Assembly: GCA_949825045.1 (NCBI GenBank)
Contig: OX463824.1
Location: 24,102,501-24,166,500 of the forward strand
From: Argyresthia goedartella
Lineage: Eukaryota; Arthropoda; Insecta; Lepidoptera; Argyresthiidae
Direction: 5' to 3'
Length of the DNA: 64,000 nt
The notes beneath the pieces were generated by a model that made no database searches, was not told where the DNA came from, and saw only the letters and a list, made by a program, of their open reading frames with translations. The translations under genes and the position numbers were made by a program. Of this stretch, positions 45,407 to 56,539 are shown one piece after another. The stretch's first letter is position 1; each line of letters begins with the position of its first letter.

Positions 45407-45801
45407 AGAAACCCACCAAACAAAATCGCGGTAAATCTGCTGCAAGAAGACTCCAACCTCGTGCAACAATGGTCGCAACAATGGAACTCAACAATGGCCG
45501 GCAAATTGGGCTCAGATCTTGTTCCAGGCTACAAAATAAAGGGGTCCCAGCTGCCTAGGCGCGACTGGTGTAACTTCAACAGACTACGCACGGGACTACG
45601 CATGGACGCTGTGCCCAATATAAACATCGCTGCGGCTGGATAGACTCCCCTGCTTGTACCTGCGGAATTGAAGTACAAGACATCCAACATATTATCTCTG
45701 AATGTCCAGAAACGCGATATACCGGGGGACCTCCCGAGGACCTGATCAAGCTTACTGACGAAGCCACCGAGTGGCTTAAATCCCTTTATATTAACTTGTA
45801 A
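45407..45801 (+). pseudogene. Jockey-type LINE C-terminus
   Basis: Frame 1 reads NLVQQWSQQWNSTMAG and LPRRDWCNFNRLRTG. After a frameshift near 45600 it continues RCGWIDSPACTCGIEVQDIQ, HIISECPETRYTGG, ending EATEWLKSLYINL and a TAA at 45799-45801. This Cys/His-rich ending is typical of jockey-type ORF2. The RT core is missing. Confidence 0.85.
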
Positions 45802-46609
45802 TTTGGTATGAACTGTTTACTAATGCCATAGGAAAAAATAAGTAAAGTAGAGATTATTACATACTTTTGATATAAATATTTTCTTATTTTCTTTTAGGAT
45901 TCTCAAATACCTCTATCCTCTTATCGTATCTTGTGCTACCCAAGCAATGTACTACATTGTAGATTTCAATCCCTTCACTTTGTAAATGTTACACTGAAAA
46001 AAATCTATATTCCTCGAAGCTTCTGCCTATATATTGTTGACCGGAGTGCTCTGTGTTTGCACCATACAGATGTATGGTGTACATTAAACATAGTTCAGGG
46101 TACGCATACTCCTGGAATAATAGTCAGAAACTTCGGGGAGTATATAATATTTTTTCATGGTGTACCATTAACAAAGTGCAGGGATAAAATCAGCCATGTT
46201 ACTTTGCTAGAGCAGCAAAATATATACGAGAAAAGTAACTTTGTCGGAGAAGCAACGGTGAATTGATAAAAGCACAAAGGAAGATAGCTAATTCAACAAA
46301 ACAAAGTTAGATCCACGGACAGTAAAACTTTGTCTTTGTAGCAAAACACCTTGTCATCGGGACAATATACCTTTGATATGATAGCTAAAGTCATTTGTCA
46401 TGGGAACAAAAGGACAAGAAATCATATAGTGACATGAACAATTTTAGCATTGTAATTTCAACAATGTTTTATTGCTATTACATCAAAATTGATAAATTTA
46501 CTTAGTAACAATAAAAACGTTGCCCTCATAACTATGCACCTTTGACGGCTGTCCAGCATCAAAGTTTTTTTGTTGCAATGGCAATATTTTTTTGAGAGTG
46601 TACCGATTG
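45802..46609. other. No recognised gene; 111-codon ORF
   Basis: An ORF at 45931-46266 (+) has no motif I know. Nearby 'acaaagtt' and 'ttgtcat.gggacaa' wording recalls the 84-bp unit region on the other side of the jockey relic, so both may be parts of one larger repeat. Confidence 0.3.
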
Positions 46610-46925
46610 AGCAGTTCCGGTGACCATCTGTGGTATTCATCATCAGTTCCACTTCACTCCCCAACCAACCAATATAAAAATCCCAACGAATCTGTTAGTA
46701 ATATTTGAAGAGTTCCCTCAATTTCTCCAGGGTACCTTAATCAGATCCTGGCCTGATGTCAATGCGACCAATCGGAAAAAGCTTTCAAACATAAAAAAAA
46801 ACTATTTCCAAATCTATCCAGCCTTTTTTGAGAAATAGCTGATAAAAACATAGATTCCGACGAATTGTATGCCTCCTCCTTTTTTAAAGTCGTTTAAAAC
46901 GGGGCCTTTTTAAAGTCGGTTAAAA
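46610..46925 (+). repeat. 'agttccggtgaccatc' repeat, copy 2
   Basis: Ends in 'cctcctccttttttaaagtc' and 'aaagtcggttaaaattaacc', a wording common in lepidopteran repeats. Copy 1 lies at 44413. Confidence 0.6.
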
Positions 46926-47954
46926 TTAACCAGTATTTTTTTTTAAGTATCTCCGTAGTTACTGGCACCGATGTCACGTGACATGCAGTGTGAATAAATG
47001 GACAAACTTGAGATTAATTGTGCCTCTGCGAACACTTATAAGAAATGTCGTGTCTCTATGATAGTTAAAAAAAGAACAAAAAAAAACAGATTAAGGCGTC
47101 CCAGTACGCTAAAACCACCTTTTGTAAAACTCAAGTTACGCAAAATAGGAGTATAAAAGCAGTTGTTTTTATACTAGCTTGTTGATCTTAAGTGTCAGCA
47201 GGGATTCGTGGACGTATAAATTACGACGTAATTTGACTATTTTTCACTATTACCTCTTTTTACAACTTCGCTCCGTGTTTGAATATATTCACTTGCTTTT
47301 TATTTCATCGTTATAAAAAATAATGAGTAACGTTGCTCTGTTAGTGCTCTATACATGGGCTAAGAGCGTTTTAGAATTCCTAATCCCCTAAAAGTTAGCT
47401 AAATAAGAAATTCTTTGTTCCGCTCGATGTTGGTGTGGGGAACACTTTTAAAAACTGCAATATTGAAAAGTCCAGTTTAACCCTCTTATTTATGTGACCT
47501 CTGTTCTAAGCAGCACCTTGGTACTTGCATCGTTAATATCCATAAGTAGAAAGAGAGGCTCAATACATCAAGCCTTTTGAGAGTAACACCATCTCACTTT
47601 CTCACTCCTCACTGTAGAACCGTCGAGTCACACACTGCCCAACTTATCCTTCAGATTCACATTTTAACTCGACATTATTTTACAATCCTCCCGATTATAA
47701 TATGAGTATCTATACATACTCTTACGTGCCTATTTGTGATCGCAAACACGAAAATTCACACTAAGCAGCGCAACAGTAGCGCGATTGACATGCGGCTGTG
47801 GAGCTGCTCAGAAGCGGCTGATTTCCATATTTAAAAAAGCAGCGCGACGGCAGCGCGGCAGCAAAGCGCACATTTACACCGATTCCGGGAAGAAGTGAAC
47901 CTTTTGCCCGGCAGTGGGAAGATATGGGCTGTTTTTTTTTTAATGTATTTCATT
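46926..47954. other. No gene recognised
   Basis: 'cagcgcgac.gcagcgcg' text near 47840. Otherwise nothing. Confidence 0.4.
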
Positions 47955-48035
47955 TAATGCTCCCCCCCCTCCACGTCCCCCCACCGAGGGGCACTGGTCT
48001 TAATCCCGATACAAGTAAGATTCAGCCAAGCTCCG
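47955..48035 (-). mobile_element. SINE-D 3' scrap (minus)
   Basis: 'ccaccgaggggcactggtct', 'cccgatacaagtaagattca', 'gccaagctccg', the complement of the D body end. Confidence 0.6.
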
Positions 48036-48274
48036 TCACGAGAACTATTAACATATTATTTCTCCATATCCACTATTTTAGGGAAAAAAACTTGATTCAA
48101 AATAAAACTATTTGCAGTTCCGGGTCGGATTCTGTGTTGTGTAGGCGTCGCCTTGTATTGCAACAACCACGGCAACGAAGTGCGACGCCATGTCGTGGCG
48201 AAATTACGACCAATTTGTGGTTGCAATTTAATTTTCCTTCCTTTTCTTCATCCTCCGTGATTGACAGCTGCACC

Positions 48275-48850
48275 GCCCCTTTCTGGGGTTCCGTACCCAA
48301 AGGGTTCCAAAAGGTACTCACCGCTGTCCGACTGTCCGTCGGCGGACTTTATCTGATGTACTGTTATAGGTAGAGAGTTGAAATTTTCACAGAATGTGTA
48401 TTTCTGTTGCCGCTCAACAACTATTACGACTTGTCGACCCGAATAGCCGAGTCGTCAGTGACCCTGCCTATGAAGCCAAGGGTCCCGGGTTCGAGTCCCG
48501 GTGGGGGCAAATATTTTTTGCATCCGTTTTCATCAAACAAATCAAACTAACAAACCATGACTAGGGTGCAAACACCCTAGTCATGGTGGTTTATCTATCT
48601 AAGTATAATATTTATCTATAAAAGTATGTGTATCGTTGTCTCGTACCCAAGATACAGGTAATCCTAGTTTATGGTTAGATCAATGTGTGTAAATAGTGTC
48701 CAAGGTATTATTATTGTTATAATAATGATCTACGCCATTGTAAAATAAAGGAGTCTCAATACAAAAAATGATTATTATTTTTTGCGATTTTTCTTATACT
48801 GTGGTACGGATCCCTTTGTTTGTAAACCCGATTCGCACTTGACCGATTGT
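48275..48850 (+). mobile_element. GTTCCGTACC-family element split by SINE-A
   Basis: Left part 'ggggttccgtacccaaaggg', 'gttgaaattttcacagaat', 'tgttgccgct'. Right part 'ctgtggtacggatcc', 'cgattcgcacttgaccg'. SINE-A lies between. Confidence 0.8.
48438..48725 (+). mobile_element. SINE-A copy with internal inversion
   Basis: Head with box A 'tagccgagtcgtcagtg' and box B 'ggttcgagtcc'. After 'caaatatt' the normal text is replaced by its reverse complement ('gcatccgttttcatcaaaca'), ending in a perfect 15-bp hairpin at 48554-48587, after which the normal body continues. Confidence 0.9.
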
Positions 48851-49203
48851 TATAAGTTCTTATGTGAAAGTTATCTGTAGCAAAACAAGGTTTTAATTAC
48901 ATATTACAGGCGCGATTAGCTCTAAAAGGTTCTTATTTTTAGACGCACTACAATGTCGGATAGTTTTAATTGTATAGGTATTTACTAGATTTAATATCCA
49001 CCTGTCAATTGTGTAATTAACTTATCAAACCTATTCAATATGAAAGTCGGCAAAACATGTCAAGTTCTCCAAAGTTAAAAGTAATACCCTACAGATGATT
49101 TTTGTCATTATTATATTAACAATAATTATCCCAATCCCATGGGGTCTCATCACAGAGACGCAATCACTTATTTTCGAGCGTAAAGGCGAACGCAGATTAA
49201 CGA
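48851..49203. other. No gene recognised
   Basis: Nothing recognisable. Confidence 0.3.
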
Positions 49204-49463
49204 CGACGACCCGAATGGCCGAGTCGGCAGTGACCCTGCCTACGGAGCCAAGGGTCCCGGGTTCGAGTCCCGGTGGGGGCAAATATTTGTTTGATGAGAA
49301 CGGATGTTTGTACCCTAGTCATGGTTGTTTATATATCTATGTATAATATTTATCTATATAAGTATGTGTATCGTTGTCTAGTACACAAGATACAGGGAAT
49401 CCTAGTTTGGGGCTAGATCAATATGTGTAAATAGTGTCCAAGGTATTATTATTATTATTTATT
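49204..49463 (+). mobile_element. SINE-A, full-length copy
   Basis: Box A 'tggccgagtcgg', box B 'ggttcgagtcc', normal body, short ATT tail. Good reference for the family. Confidence 0.9.
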
Positions 49464-49494
49464 AAGCTCGATCATCAGAAACAAAATGAAGTTA

Positions 49495-49959
49495 CTTAAT
49501 TTTCAACCGACTTCAAAAAGGAGGGATTTCTCAATCCGACTGTTTTTTTGGCTAGTATTTAATCGCACATCAAAATTACTCATTTTTACAGCAAAAACGG
49601 ATCAGCAAAAATACTTTTTAACTTTTAAGTATTTTTGTTGTTCTTACATGTTCAACCTAATACGAAGGATAAAGGGGGCTTCGCTTGGCTCACCCCCTTT
49701 ACCCTTCACCTAAGCTGCAGTATTTTGCCCTGATATTTGCTGTGAAAATCAGTTATGCAAATCAGTATTATTGATGTGCAGTTTAATATTTCCCTTTTTT
49801 GTATATTTGTTGCGCGATTATTCCCTCAATTATGAATCGATTTTGATGGTTGTTATTTTGATTGTGATCTATCAATATATACTTCAGGGGTTGTCCCATA
49901 ATTTTATCGAAATTGATTTAGCGTTTTTGAAAAAATCCACAAAAACTAAAAATATATAC
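49495..49959 (+). repeat. 'caaccgacttcaaaaaggag' repeat split by P1
   Basis: 49495-49548 begins with the wording 'aaccgacttcaaaaaggagg', and 49794 onward ('ttgtatatttgttgcgcga') continues it as in other lepidopteran copies known to me. P1 copy e is inserted in the T run. Confidence 0.6.
49549..49793. mobile_element. P1 element, copy e
   Basis: Starts 'ggctagtatttaatcgcaca', ends 'gtgcagtttaatatttccc'. Core complete except a few bases at 'cctaagctgcagt'. Confidence 0.85.
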
Positions 49960-50308
49960 GTCACCTCAAGTTTGTCAAAACCGTTAGTTCATAAACTAAC
50001 GCGTTAGTTTGTTTACTATAGACAAATTATAAAACAGACCGACAGGGTTTAGAATTTACGTTTCTTTTGTTCTTACATGTCAACCTAACACGAAGCCTAT
50101 TCGGGGGCTCTCCACCTAAGCTACCGCAGTATATGCTTATTTCTTTTGCAGTTCAAGTTTAGACTAGTTCACAATTTAATGGTTTTATCATAAACTTACG
50201 CGTTATATCGAAAGCAGTACGGTACAGTTTACAATTATCGATAGTTTATAAACTAACGAGAAAAAAATTTAGATTATAAACTAACGGTTTTGACAATCTT
50301 ACGTTGAC
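49960..50308. mobile_element. P2 element, copy 2
   Basis: Left 'gtttgtcaaaaccgttag', right 'ctaacggttttgacaatctt'. The core is shortened: 'ttcttacatgtcaacctaac', then 'cacctaagctaccgcagt', with the palindromic centre mostly lost. Confidence 0.8.
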
Positions 50309-50473
50309 ATCTACACAGATGATGTCTTGGTTTGTGGTTCCGTGCAGAAAAAGTTTTGATGAGGATTTTTCATGTCATAGACTTCATTCGAAATATCCGT
50401 AAAAAACATAAGTATTCTAATGCTTCATTTGTCCACTGCGGCTTGGTTTTTTTCAAATTCCCTTCGCCGTTAA

Positions 50474-50502
50474 GTTGGCTGTTCTTTTATAGAACAGCCA
50501 AC
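50474..50502. repeat. Perfect hairpin, 12-bp stem
   Basis: 'gttggctgttct', 5-nt loop, 'agaacagccaac'. Confidence 0.9.
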
Positions 50503-51420
50503 AGTTTTCCAGTCAGTCGATAACCCAGATGTCATTTGGAGCGTAAAAATATACTGATATTATAGTTTTTTAATTTTGTTAATCGGAAACAACCAGCCTC
50601 AAGTACAACAGTTCCAAAACTGTGAGAAAGTGACGTCACGAGAGGTGTTATTTTAAAAATTATAAAAAAAAATAAGACATAAATTTCCTGAAATATTCGA
50701 ATTAGTTTCTGAAATAGCCTAAAATATCACAAAATAAAATAAAAAAGTAGTACGTATTTATAGGATGTCCCATTCCAGACTTCTGCCAGCTCAGACCTCA
50801 AGACCCAATGCCGAACCGTGGGTCACCATCACTGGGTCACCAATCCCGCTGGGTCACCGGTACCCACTCCAATTCCGTGGATCACCTCCCCCCCTCGTAA
50901 AACTACCGTATATTGCCATTCCGCGCGCTTGCCGCTCGTAAACCCGCGCCAGAGAGGGATAGACGTTCTTTTACGACTCTGCCGTTTTCGCAACAAAAAC
51001 TTTATAACGGCTGGCATCGTAAATTCCTGTCTTCCTCTCCTGGTGCAAAAATTAAAAAATATCTACTCTACTGCCTGTATAATAGGATTTTTTCCTATAT
51101 TTTTATGCTAGTATTTTGCCCTTTGATGTATTTTACCCTGTCTTTAAATAATAAAATGGGCTGTGTATGGTATAAATGCATTATTCTGAAGTTTTATTGC
51201 TGTATTGCAACAATGTTGCACGAACAAGCTGTGTGTCTCGAGGGTCTGTGAAGGAAGGTGTGGTCAGCCCTTTGCTGCGGGTGGTCAAATCACTTCCTGT
51301 ACCTCGAAACTTCAAAAGGTCGATAAAATAAGGATATTTGAAAATGAATCCTTAACGTGCTCAAACTGCTGGAATTTCTTGGTTACCTTAAATATACTAG
51401 AGGTATCAAGGGGAAATAAT
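50503..51420. other. No gene recognised
   Basis: 50500-50575 resembles 14930-15060. Overlapping short ORFs at 50818-51251 lie on both strands without motifs. Confidence 0.35.
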
Positions 51421-51760
51421 CTGCTTCTTCTTCGGGTGCCATCTCCTATCGGAGGTTGGCGACCATTACTCGGAAAAGGGATGTTGTGTTCATCCCGAAC
51501 CACTCCCTCAGATTTTGGAGCCAGGATGTACGTGGGCGACCAGGTCTTCTGCGTCCTTGGATCTTGCCTTATATGATCAATTGGAGCAGGTTATATTTGT
51601 CGTTGCGCATGATATGCCCGAAATATGTTAGTTTCCTGCCTTTTATAACCCGTATGAGCTCTACTCCTTTTTGCATTTTGTCTAAAACAGCAACATTGGT
51701 AATTTTATCCGTCCATGATATCTTCAGCATTCTTCTGTACAGCCACATTTCAAATACGAA
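51421..51760 (-). pseudogene. LINE endonuclease-RT C-terminal fragment
   Basis: The minus strand reads FEMWLYRRMLKISWTDKITN, then LTYFGHIMRNDKYNLLQLII, an in-frame TAA, and GRPRTSWLQNLREWFGMNTT with a stop after VANLR. Strong match to the common insect endonuclease-reverse transcriptase ending. The single TAA is the only break seen, so the copy is fairly young. Tail is GAA-rich. Confidence 0.85.
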
Positions 51761-51774
51761 GGGCAAATACCGGC

Positions 51775-51882
51775 GAGCTTGCATGAAGAGACTTATGAAT
51801 GTTGAGGAAGCGAGAGATGGATGCCAGGATCGTAGCAGGTGGAGGTCTTTAGTCTCTGCCTACCGCTCTTCCGGGAAATAGG
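51775..51882 (+). pseudogene. RTE-like LINE C-terminal scrap (plus)
   Basis: Plus frame reads RLMNVEEARDGCQDRSRWRS and ends SAYRSSGK stop. The 'EEA.DRSRWR' wording is typical of LINE C-termini. It sits head-on against the minus-strand LINE scrap. Confidence 0.65.
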
Positions 51883-52317
51883 CGTGAGCATATGTAAGTA
51901 TGTATGAACTAGAGGTTCTGTGAGAACAGTAGACCACGCTTCAAAGAAAAAAAAAGTCCATATATAACGCTACGTCAAACTTCCCCCATTCCCCCTCTCC
52001 ACTCCTCCCTTTTTTTTCGCAACATCTTGTGTATAATGAAATCCTTAGTGTGCCTCTCAAATGTGATTTAAATCCGTCGATAAATAACGTTACAGAAAAA
52101 TTCACCCCTCGTCCCCCTGAATAAAAAGTTGCGCGACGATTTTTTTTTTAATTAAATCGAGGAACTTGTGTGCCAATTTTCGTCAAAATCGGTTGATAAA
52201 TGCGACCTGTAGGCGAGAACAGACATCCGGACAAAAGCATTTTTGGCCAATGTCGAAACTGCACGCTTCGCTCGGTCGGTCAATAAACGATAGAAATAAA
52301 AAAATATCATACAGAAC
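51883..52317. other. No gene recognised
   Basis: Repeat-like wording ('cgtcaaaatcggttgataaa') but nothing firm. Confidence 0.35.
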
Positions 52318-52620
52318 AGCTCCGTGGTCTAGCGGGCTCACGCTCGCTTCTCACGCGGGAGATGCGGGTTCGAATCCTGTACTGACCATATGCCATATAC
52401 CAATGAGATGAGTAATTTATCTTAAGTACATTATACGGACGTTCGTACGGTGATGGAAAACATCGTGAACCTTCAATCTCCATAGCTGCGGCGATGGGCT
52501 AGTCCCCCTGTCACGTATGATGGAGTATTGATTAACTGGCTTAAATTGGGCACAATGTGCCTCTGCCGCCCCATATGGGAAAAGGCGTGACGCGTTGTTA
52601 TAGTTGTTGTCATACATTCA
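52318..52620 (+). mobile_element. SINE-C, full-length copy
   Basis: Box A 'tggtctagcgggctcacg' and box B 'gggttcgaatcctg' in a tRNA-like head, then body 'ggtgatggaaaacatcgtga', 'gcggcgatgggctag', 'tgcctctgccgccccatatg'. The tRNA-like part ends in 'ctgacca', but no clean cloverleaf was drawn and it is not called a tRNA gene. Confidence 0.85.
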
Positions 52621-53094
52621 GTCATTGTATATCATATCTGAGCACATTTATAAATATCTGCCCTCGAAACGAAACATTTTTGGGTAAGTAGTGTTTGTCT
52701 GTCCTACCTCAAGTTCCATTTAAAAGCGGAATGCTATCGAGACGCTCGTAAAAACGCGCGTAGTGATGTGACACGATGCTGAACTAAGTATCGAGTGATG
52801 CACAATCCACTTATAAAATCCATTAGTAACAGAACCCGTCCTCATAGTCACTATAATGTGTCAGTATGATTACAGGAGAGTCTCAGCTACGGCTGAGATA
52901 TCGTTATTGGCTATATGTAGCTACAGTAAGTCTGAGTTATTTATAGTAAACTAAGAACTAATTAGTTTCACTTGTTCTGGTGTCTGTAATATATGTCGGT
53001 ATAACTTGTCATTTCGTGATACTGATATCTAAAAGAAAATATGTAGGAGATACTGGTTGAAATAGGTACATACATTTAATTCCATGAGTGAATG
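52621..53094. other. No gene recognised
   Basis: Nothing recognisable. Confidence 0.35.
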
Positions 53095-53590
53095 AATGAA
53101 TGAATGAATACTTTATTGCACAAAAACAAATATACAGAGACAACACAAAAAATATATATGTACAAGAGGCGCGCTTATCTCTATAAAAGAGATTTCTACC
53201 AGCAAACCCAGATAGGAAAGGGAAGTGGATTGTGAGAGTAAAACCTATTTGCACAACAAAATAATTCATACACAATAATAATATAAGTAGGTACATATAC
53301 CTATTACTACTACTTAACCTAATTTATATATTATTATATACATACGTACATAACATACACATATAGATACATTTAACATACACATATAAATTATATATAT
53401 ATATATATATATACATACTATGGAAGATAGAGGTAATGATCTTTCAAGCAAATCTTAAAAACGTTAAGTGACGGACTGTCCCTGATGGCACTGGGGAGCT
53501 TGTTCCAGAACCTGATAGCATGGATCCTGAATCCTTGCCCATATGCGACTGAGTTGTGTTGAGGAGTTGCAAGCAGCGACCGAGTGTGTG
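53095..53590 (-). pseudogene. L3 LINE 3' fragment (minus), ORF end intact
   Basis: 3' UTR at 53100-53220 ('actttattgcacaaaaacaa', 'gcgcgcttatctct', 'ttctaccagcaaaccc'). The coding end at 53430-53590 reads RSLLATPQHNSVAYGQGFRI, then FWNKLPSAIRDSPSLN and a stop. A (TA)n run lies at 53394-53414. Confidence 0.8.
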
Positions 53591-53614
53591 ATCCCCGAGA
53601 CCTATCCGATCTAT

Positions 53615-54035
53615 CTATCTATTCAGCCTCCCGCACCCACTGTTGAGTATAGGCCTCTTCTGACGCGTTGCTGCGCCAGCCTCATCCACTGGCGCCCAGC
53701 AAAGTAGGTAAGATCGTCCGACCACCGGGCGGGTGGTCTGCCTCTTGGTCGAGTTGCGTCCCTTGACCACCATTCCGTCACTGCTTTTGTCCACCTTCCG
53801 TCTTCCCTCCTGGCCAAGTGTCCCGCCCACATCCGCTTTAACCTCGCGATACGCTTACCCACGTCTACGACGTTGGTTCGTCGTCGTATCTCCACGTTGG
53901 GTATTCGGTCGAGAAGGGAGATTCATAGCATGGCACGCTCCATTGCCCTTTGTGCTACTCTGATTTTGGGCTTGAATTCCTTTGTGAGCGGCCATGTCTC
54001 GGATCCGTAAATGAGTATAGGCAGAACACATTATT
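53615..54035 (-). pseudogene. RTE-type LINE C-terminal fragment
   Basis: The minus strand reads VLPILIYGSETWPLTKEFKP, RVAQRAMERAML, a TGA stop, then IRRRTNVVDVGKRIARLKRM and WAGHLARREDGRWTKAV. Only one in-frame stop over about 135 codons, ending in GAGG. The catalytic part is missing. Confidence 0.85.
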
Positions 54036-55414
54036 ATAGCTTCATGAACAGCGTTAAATTGAGAAAAGATCAATTCGCACAAAGCAATTCTAAATTAAAG
54101 AACAATAGTTTTGAAAAAATCATTAAAATTAGACTTTTAATACACCTTCAGCAGAATCAAGTGATAAGTGAGAGACAATTTGGTTACCAGATGAACATTA
54201 GCACCACAGATGCAGTGGAAACACTCATAAATGATGTTGTTTCTAAACTTAATGTTAAGATGAAGGTTCTAGGCATATTTTTGGATCTCAGTTCTGCTTT
54301 TGATTTGGTTGACCATACTATTCTAATAAGAAAACTAGAACATTATGGCATCCGTGGTGAGTTTCTGGAGCTACTAAGATCATATTTAAAACACAGAAAG
54401 CAATATGTTGAATTAACATCGTGGGAAAATGGTAAGGAAGCGAAACATCGGTCAAAAATTACCAACGTCGAGAGAGGTGTACCACTGGGTTCGATTTTGG
54501 GTCCAATACTGTTTATTGTCTTTACAAATGACTTGGTAGAATATATTTCACGAAATCTGTTAGACACTCAGCTAGTTGTGTTTGCTGATGATACAAATGC
54601 TGTTATTCACGCAGAGCACCTCAGCACTCTTGAGGAAAAAGCTAATGCAGCGCTATTTTCATTCCACCAATGGTTTGACTCAAATAATCTAAAGATAAGC
54701 AATAAGACCTGTGCAATACTGTTTAAAACAACAGCGGCTAATAATGATAGGGTTGATCTGAAAATGCTTGGAGAGGGTATTGATTTGACAGACACAGTAA
54801 AATTCTTGGGCATTCAAATAGATGCTAACTTAAACTGGAAAGCTGAACTGCAAGCCATCGAAAGTACTCTAAGCTCAGCTTGTTATGCGTTGCGAAGTCT
54901 ACGAGATGAGCTAAAAATTTACAATTTAAAAGCTGTATATTATGCGCTGGTGGAGTCAAAACTGAGATTCAGTATAAAGTTTTGGGGAAATAGTTACGAT
55001 TATAATGTCAAAAAAGCGTTCATCCTCCAAAAGAGAGCCATAAGGGTAATGGTACGAATACCACAGGTTATATCGTGTCGTGAATTTTTTATCAAATTAG
55101 GTATCCTCACAGTTCCTAGTCTGTTCATATTAATTCACTCTGTAGATTTACTTAAGCGATTAAATAAAGTAGAGTCTGAGGAAGAACGGGAAAGACGATT
55201 GAACACAAGAAGGAAACACCTAGAGAGTTTCACTGTACCAAGACTGAATGTAGTTCAACACTCATCTAGGTATCAGACGATAAAAAATTATAATAAGTTA
55301 CCAATAGAATTTCGACAAATTACGAGCCCCAATATACTTAAAAATAAGCTTAAAACATTCCTTTTGAACAAGTGTTACTATAGGGTTGATGAGTTTTTTG
55401 AGGACAAAAGTTGA
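54011..55414 (+). CDS. LINE (L2) reverse transcriptase, uninterrupted, 5'-truncated
   Basis: 467 codons, the longest ORF in the window. The first ~12-20 codons read through the neighbouring RTE relic; LINE sequence starts at about 54041. RT motifs: FEKIIKIRLL near residue 35, FLDLSSAFDLVDH (motif A, 90-102), GVPLGSILGPILF (156-168), VVFADDTNAV (motif C, FADD at 191-194), FLGIQIDANLNW (near 264), and a C-terminal 'NKCYYRVDEFFEDKS'. The motif-A Asp and both motif-C Asp residues are present. Missing are the endonuclease and the first RT blocks, so it cannot retrotranspose on its own. The 3' UTR ends in GAAACT units (55658-55678). CR1/jockey superfamily; clade uncertain. No intact upstream promoter was seen. 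Confidence 0.85.
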   Translation: MSIGRTHYYSFMNSVKLRKDQFAQSNSKLKNNSFEKIIKIRLLIHLQQNQVISERQFGYQMNISTTDAVETLINDVVSKLNVKMKVLGIFLDLSSAFDLVDHTILIRKLEHYGIRGEFLELLRSYLKHRKQYVELTSWENGKEAKHRSKITNVERGVPLGSILGPILFIVFTNDLVEYISRNLLDTQLVVFADDTNAVIHAEHLSTLEEKANAALFSFHQWFDSNNLKISNKTCAILFKTTAANNDRVDLKMLGEGIDLTDTVKFLGIQIDANLNWKAELQAIESTLSSACYALRSLRDELKIYNLKAVYYALVESKLRFSIKFWGNSYDYNVKKAFILQKRAIRVMVRIPQVISCREFFIKLGILTVPSLFILIHSVDLLKRLNKVESEEERERRLNTRRKHLESFTVPRLNVVQHSSRYQTIKNYNKLPIEFRQITSPNILKNKLKTFLLNKCYYRVDEFFEDKS

Positions 55415-55678
55415 CTGAATTGATATTATTAATTGTTTTTATTGTTGACAAATTTATTCTTATATTAGGTATTATTTTACAATTTAAAAATTTTGACATT
55501 ATATAAATAATTAATTTGATAAATGTGTTTGTTGACATTGTTATTTTTTATAGTGAAATGTATATTGTATTGTTTTAATTGCATGATTTGTTAATTAATT
55601 ATTTTATGTTTTAGTCTGTAAGCAATTTCAAATACAATTTTATATTGTTCATGAATAAATAAACTGAAACTGAAACTA

Positions 55679-56159
55679 GTAATACTATAATCCCAAAAAG
55701 TTCGCGACCACTTTCAGTAGTTTATGTTCTAAATAAATTAAGGACGACATCTGATGTTAATCGCCCGTTGAGGATCGATAACATTGTAGCGAGTAGTGTG
55801 ACGTCACTAGTTTGCGCGACGCGTCGTCTGCGGGTCGTAAAACTTTTCGCGCGTAAACGTCACCTTTGACGCTGTTCAGCAGCTGCAGCGCTACAGCGCT
55901 ACTCCTAGCACCGCCACCGTCTAATAAGCATATTGATTTACAGCTGAGTGTGAGCGCAAAATATGCACTCGGGGTCGACGGCCGAAGACTCACCTTGTCA
56001 GAATTTCGGGGCCAAAAAATGATGCGGTTAATTTGTGGTGTTCTGAATGTCGCAAAGGCTGATATAATACATTGTTGTAGCGGGTGGAAAGTGAGCAATA
56101 GATGAACGAGTGTGTTGAGTTTGAGAGACGAGAGACGAGACGTGTACGGCTATTCAGAA
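55679..56159. other. GC-richer region, no gene recognised
   Basis: 55800-56000 has 'cagcagctgcagcgctacag' (E-box-like CAGCTG) and 'gtgacgtcac' wording. ORFs on both strands (55757-56098 minus, 55866-56105 plus) lack motifs. A regulatory or promoter role is possible, not shown. Confidence 0.35.
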
Positions 56160-56235
56160 CTCGCTGTTAATAATTTTGGAATTAATTATTCCTGCTTAGT
56201 ATTTATAACAATTAATATTGTAATATTTGTATTAG

Positions 56236-56492
56236 GGAAATTTTAAATTGCACATCAATAATACTGATTTGCACAGCAAATATACTGATTTTCACAGCAA
56301 ACATCAGGGCAAAATACTGCGGTAGCTTAGGTGAAGGGTAAAGGGGGTGAGCGAAGCGAAGCCCCCTTTATCATTCGTATTAGGTTGAACATGTAAGAAC
56401 AACAAAAATACTTAAAACATAAAAAGTGTTTTTGCTGATCCTTTTTTGCAGTGAAAATCAGTATTTTTGATGTGCGGTTAAATACTAGCCTT
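56236..56492. mobile_element. P1 element, copy f
   Basis: 'gggaaattttaaattgcaca' to 'cggttaaatactagcc'. Flanked by TTTGTATTA on both sides; intact L1 has this 9-mer once. Confidence 0.9.
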
Positions 56493-56539
56493 TGTATTAG
56501 TTAGACATAACCAATTTTAAAAAGAGATTTAAAAATAAA

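Noticed and set aside
45931..46266. 111-codon ORF
   Set aside because: No motif and repeat-like surroundings; kept only as a note.
47924..48373. 149-codon plus-strand ORF
   Set aside because: Crosses a SINE-D scrap and the start of a GTTCCGTACC element; no domain.
52318..52390. tRNA gene
   Set aside because: A and B boxes are present, but the sequence continues into a SINE body shared with other copies, and no clean cloverleaf was established.
53855..54082. ORFs around the RTE/L2 junction on the minus strand
   Set aside because: Alternate frames of the RTE relic.
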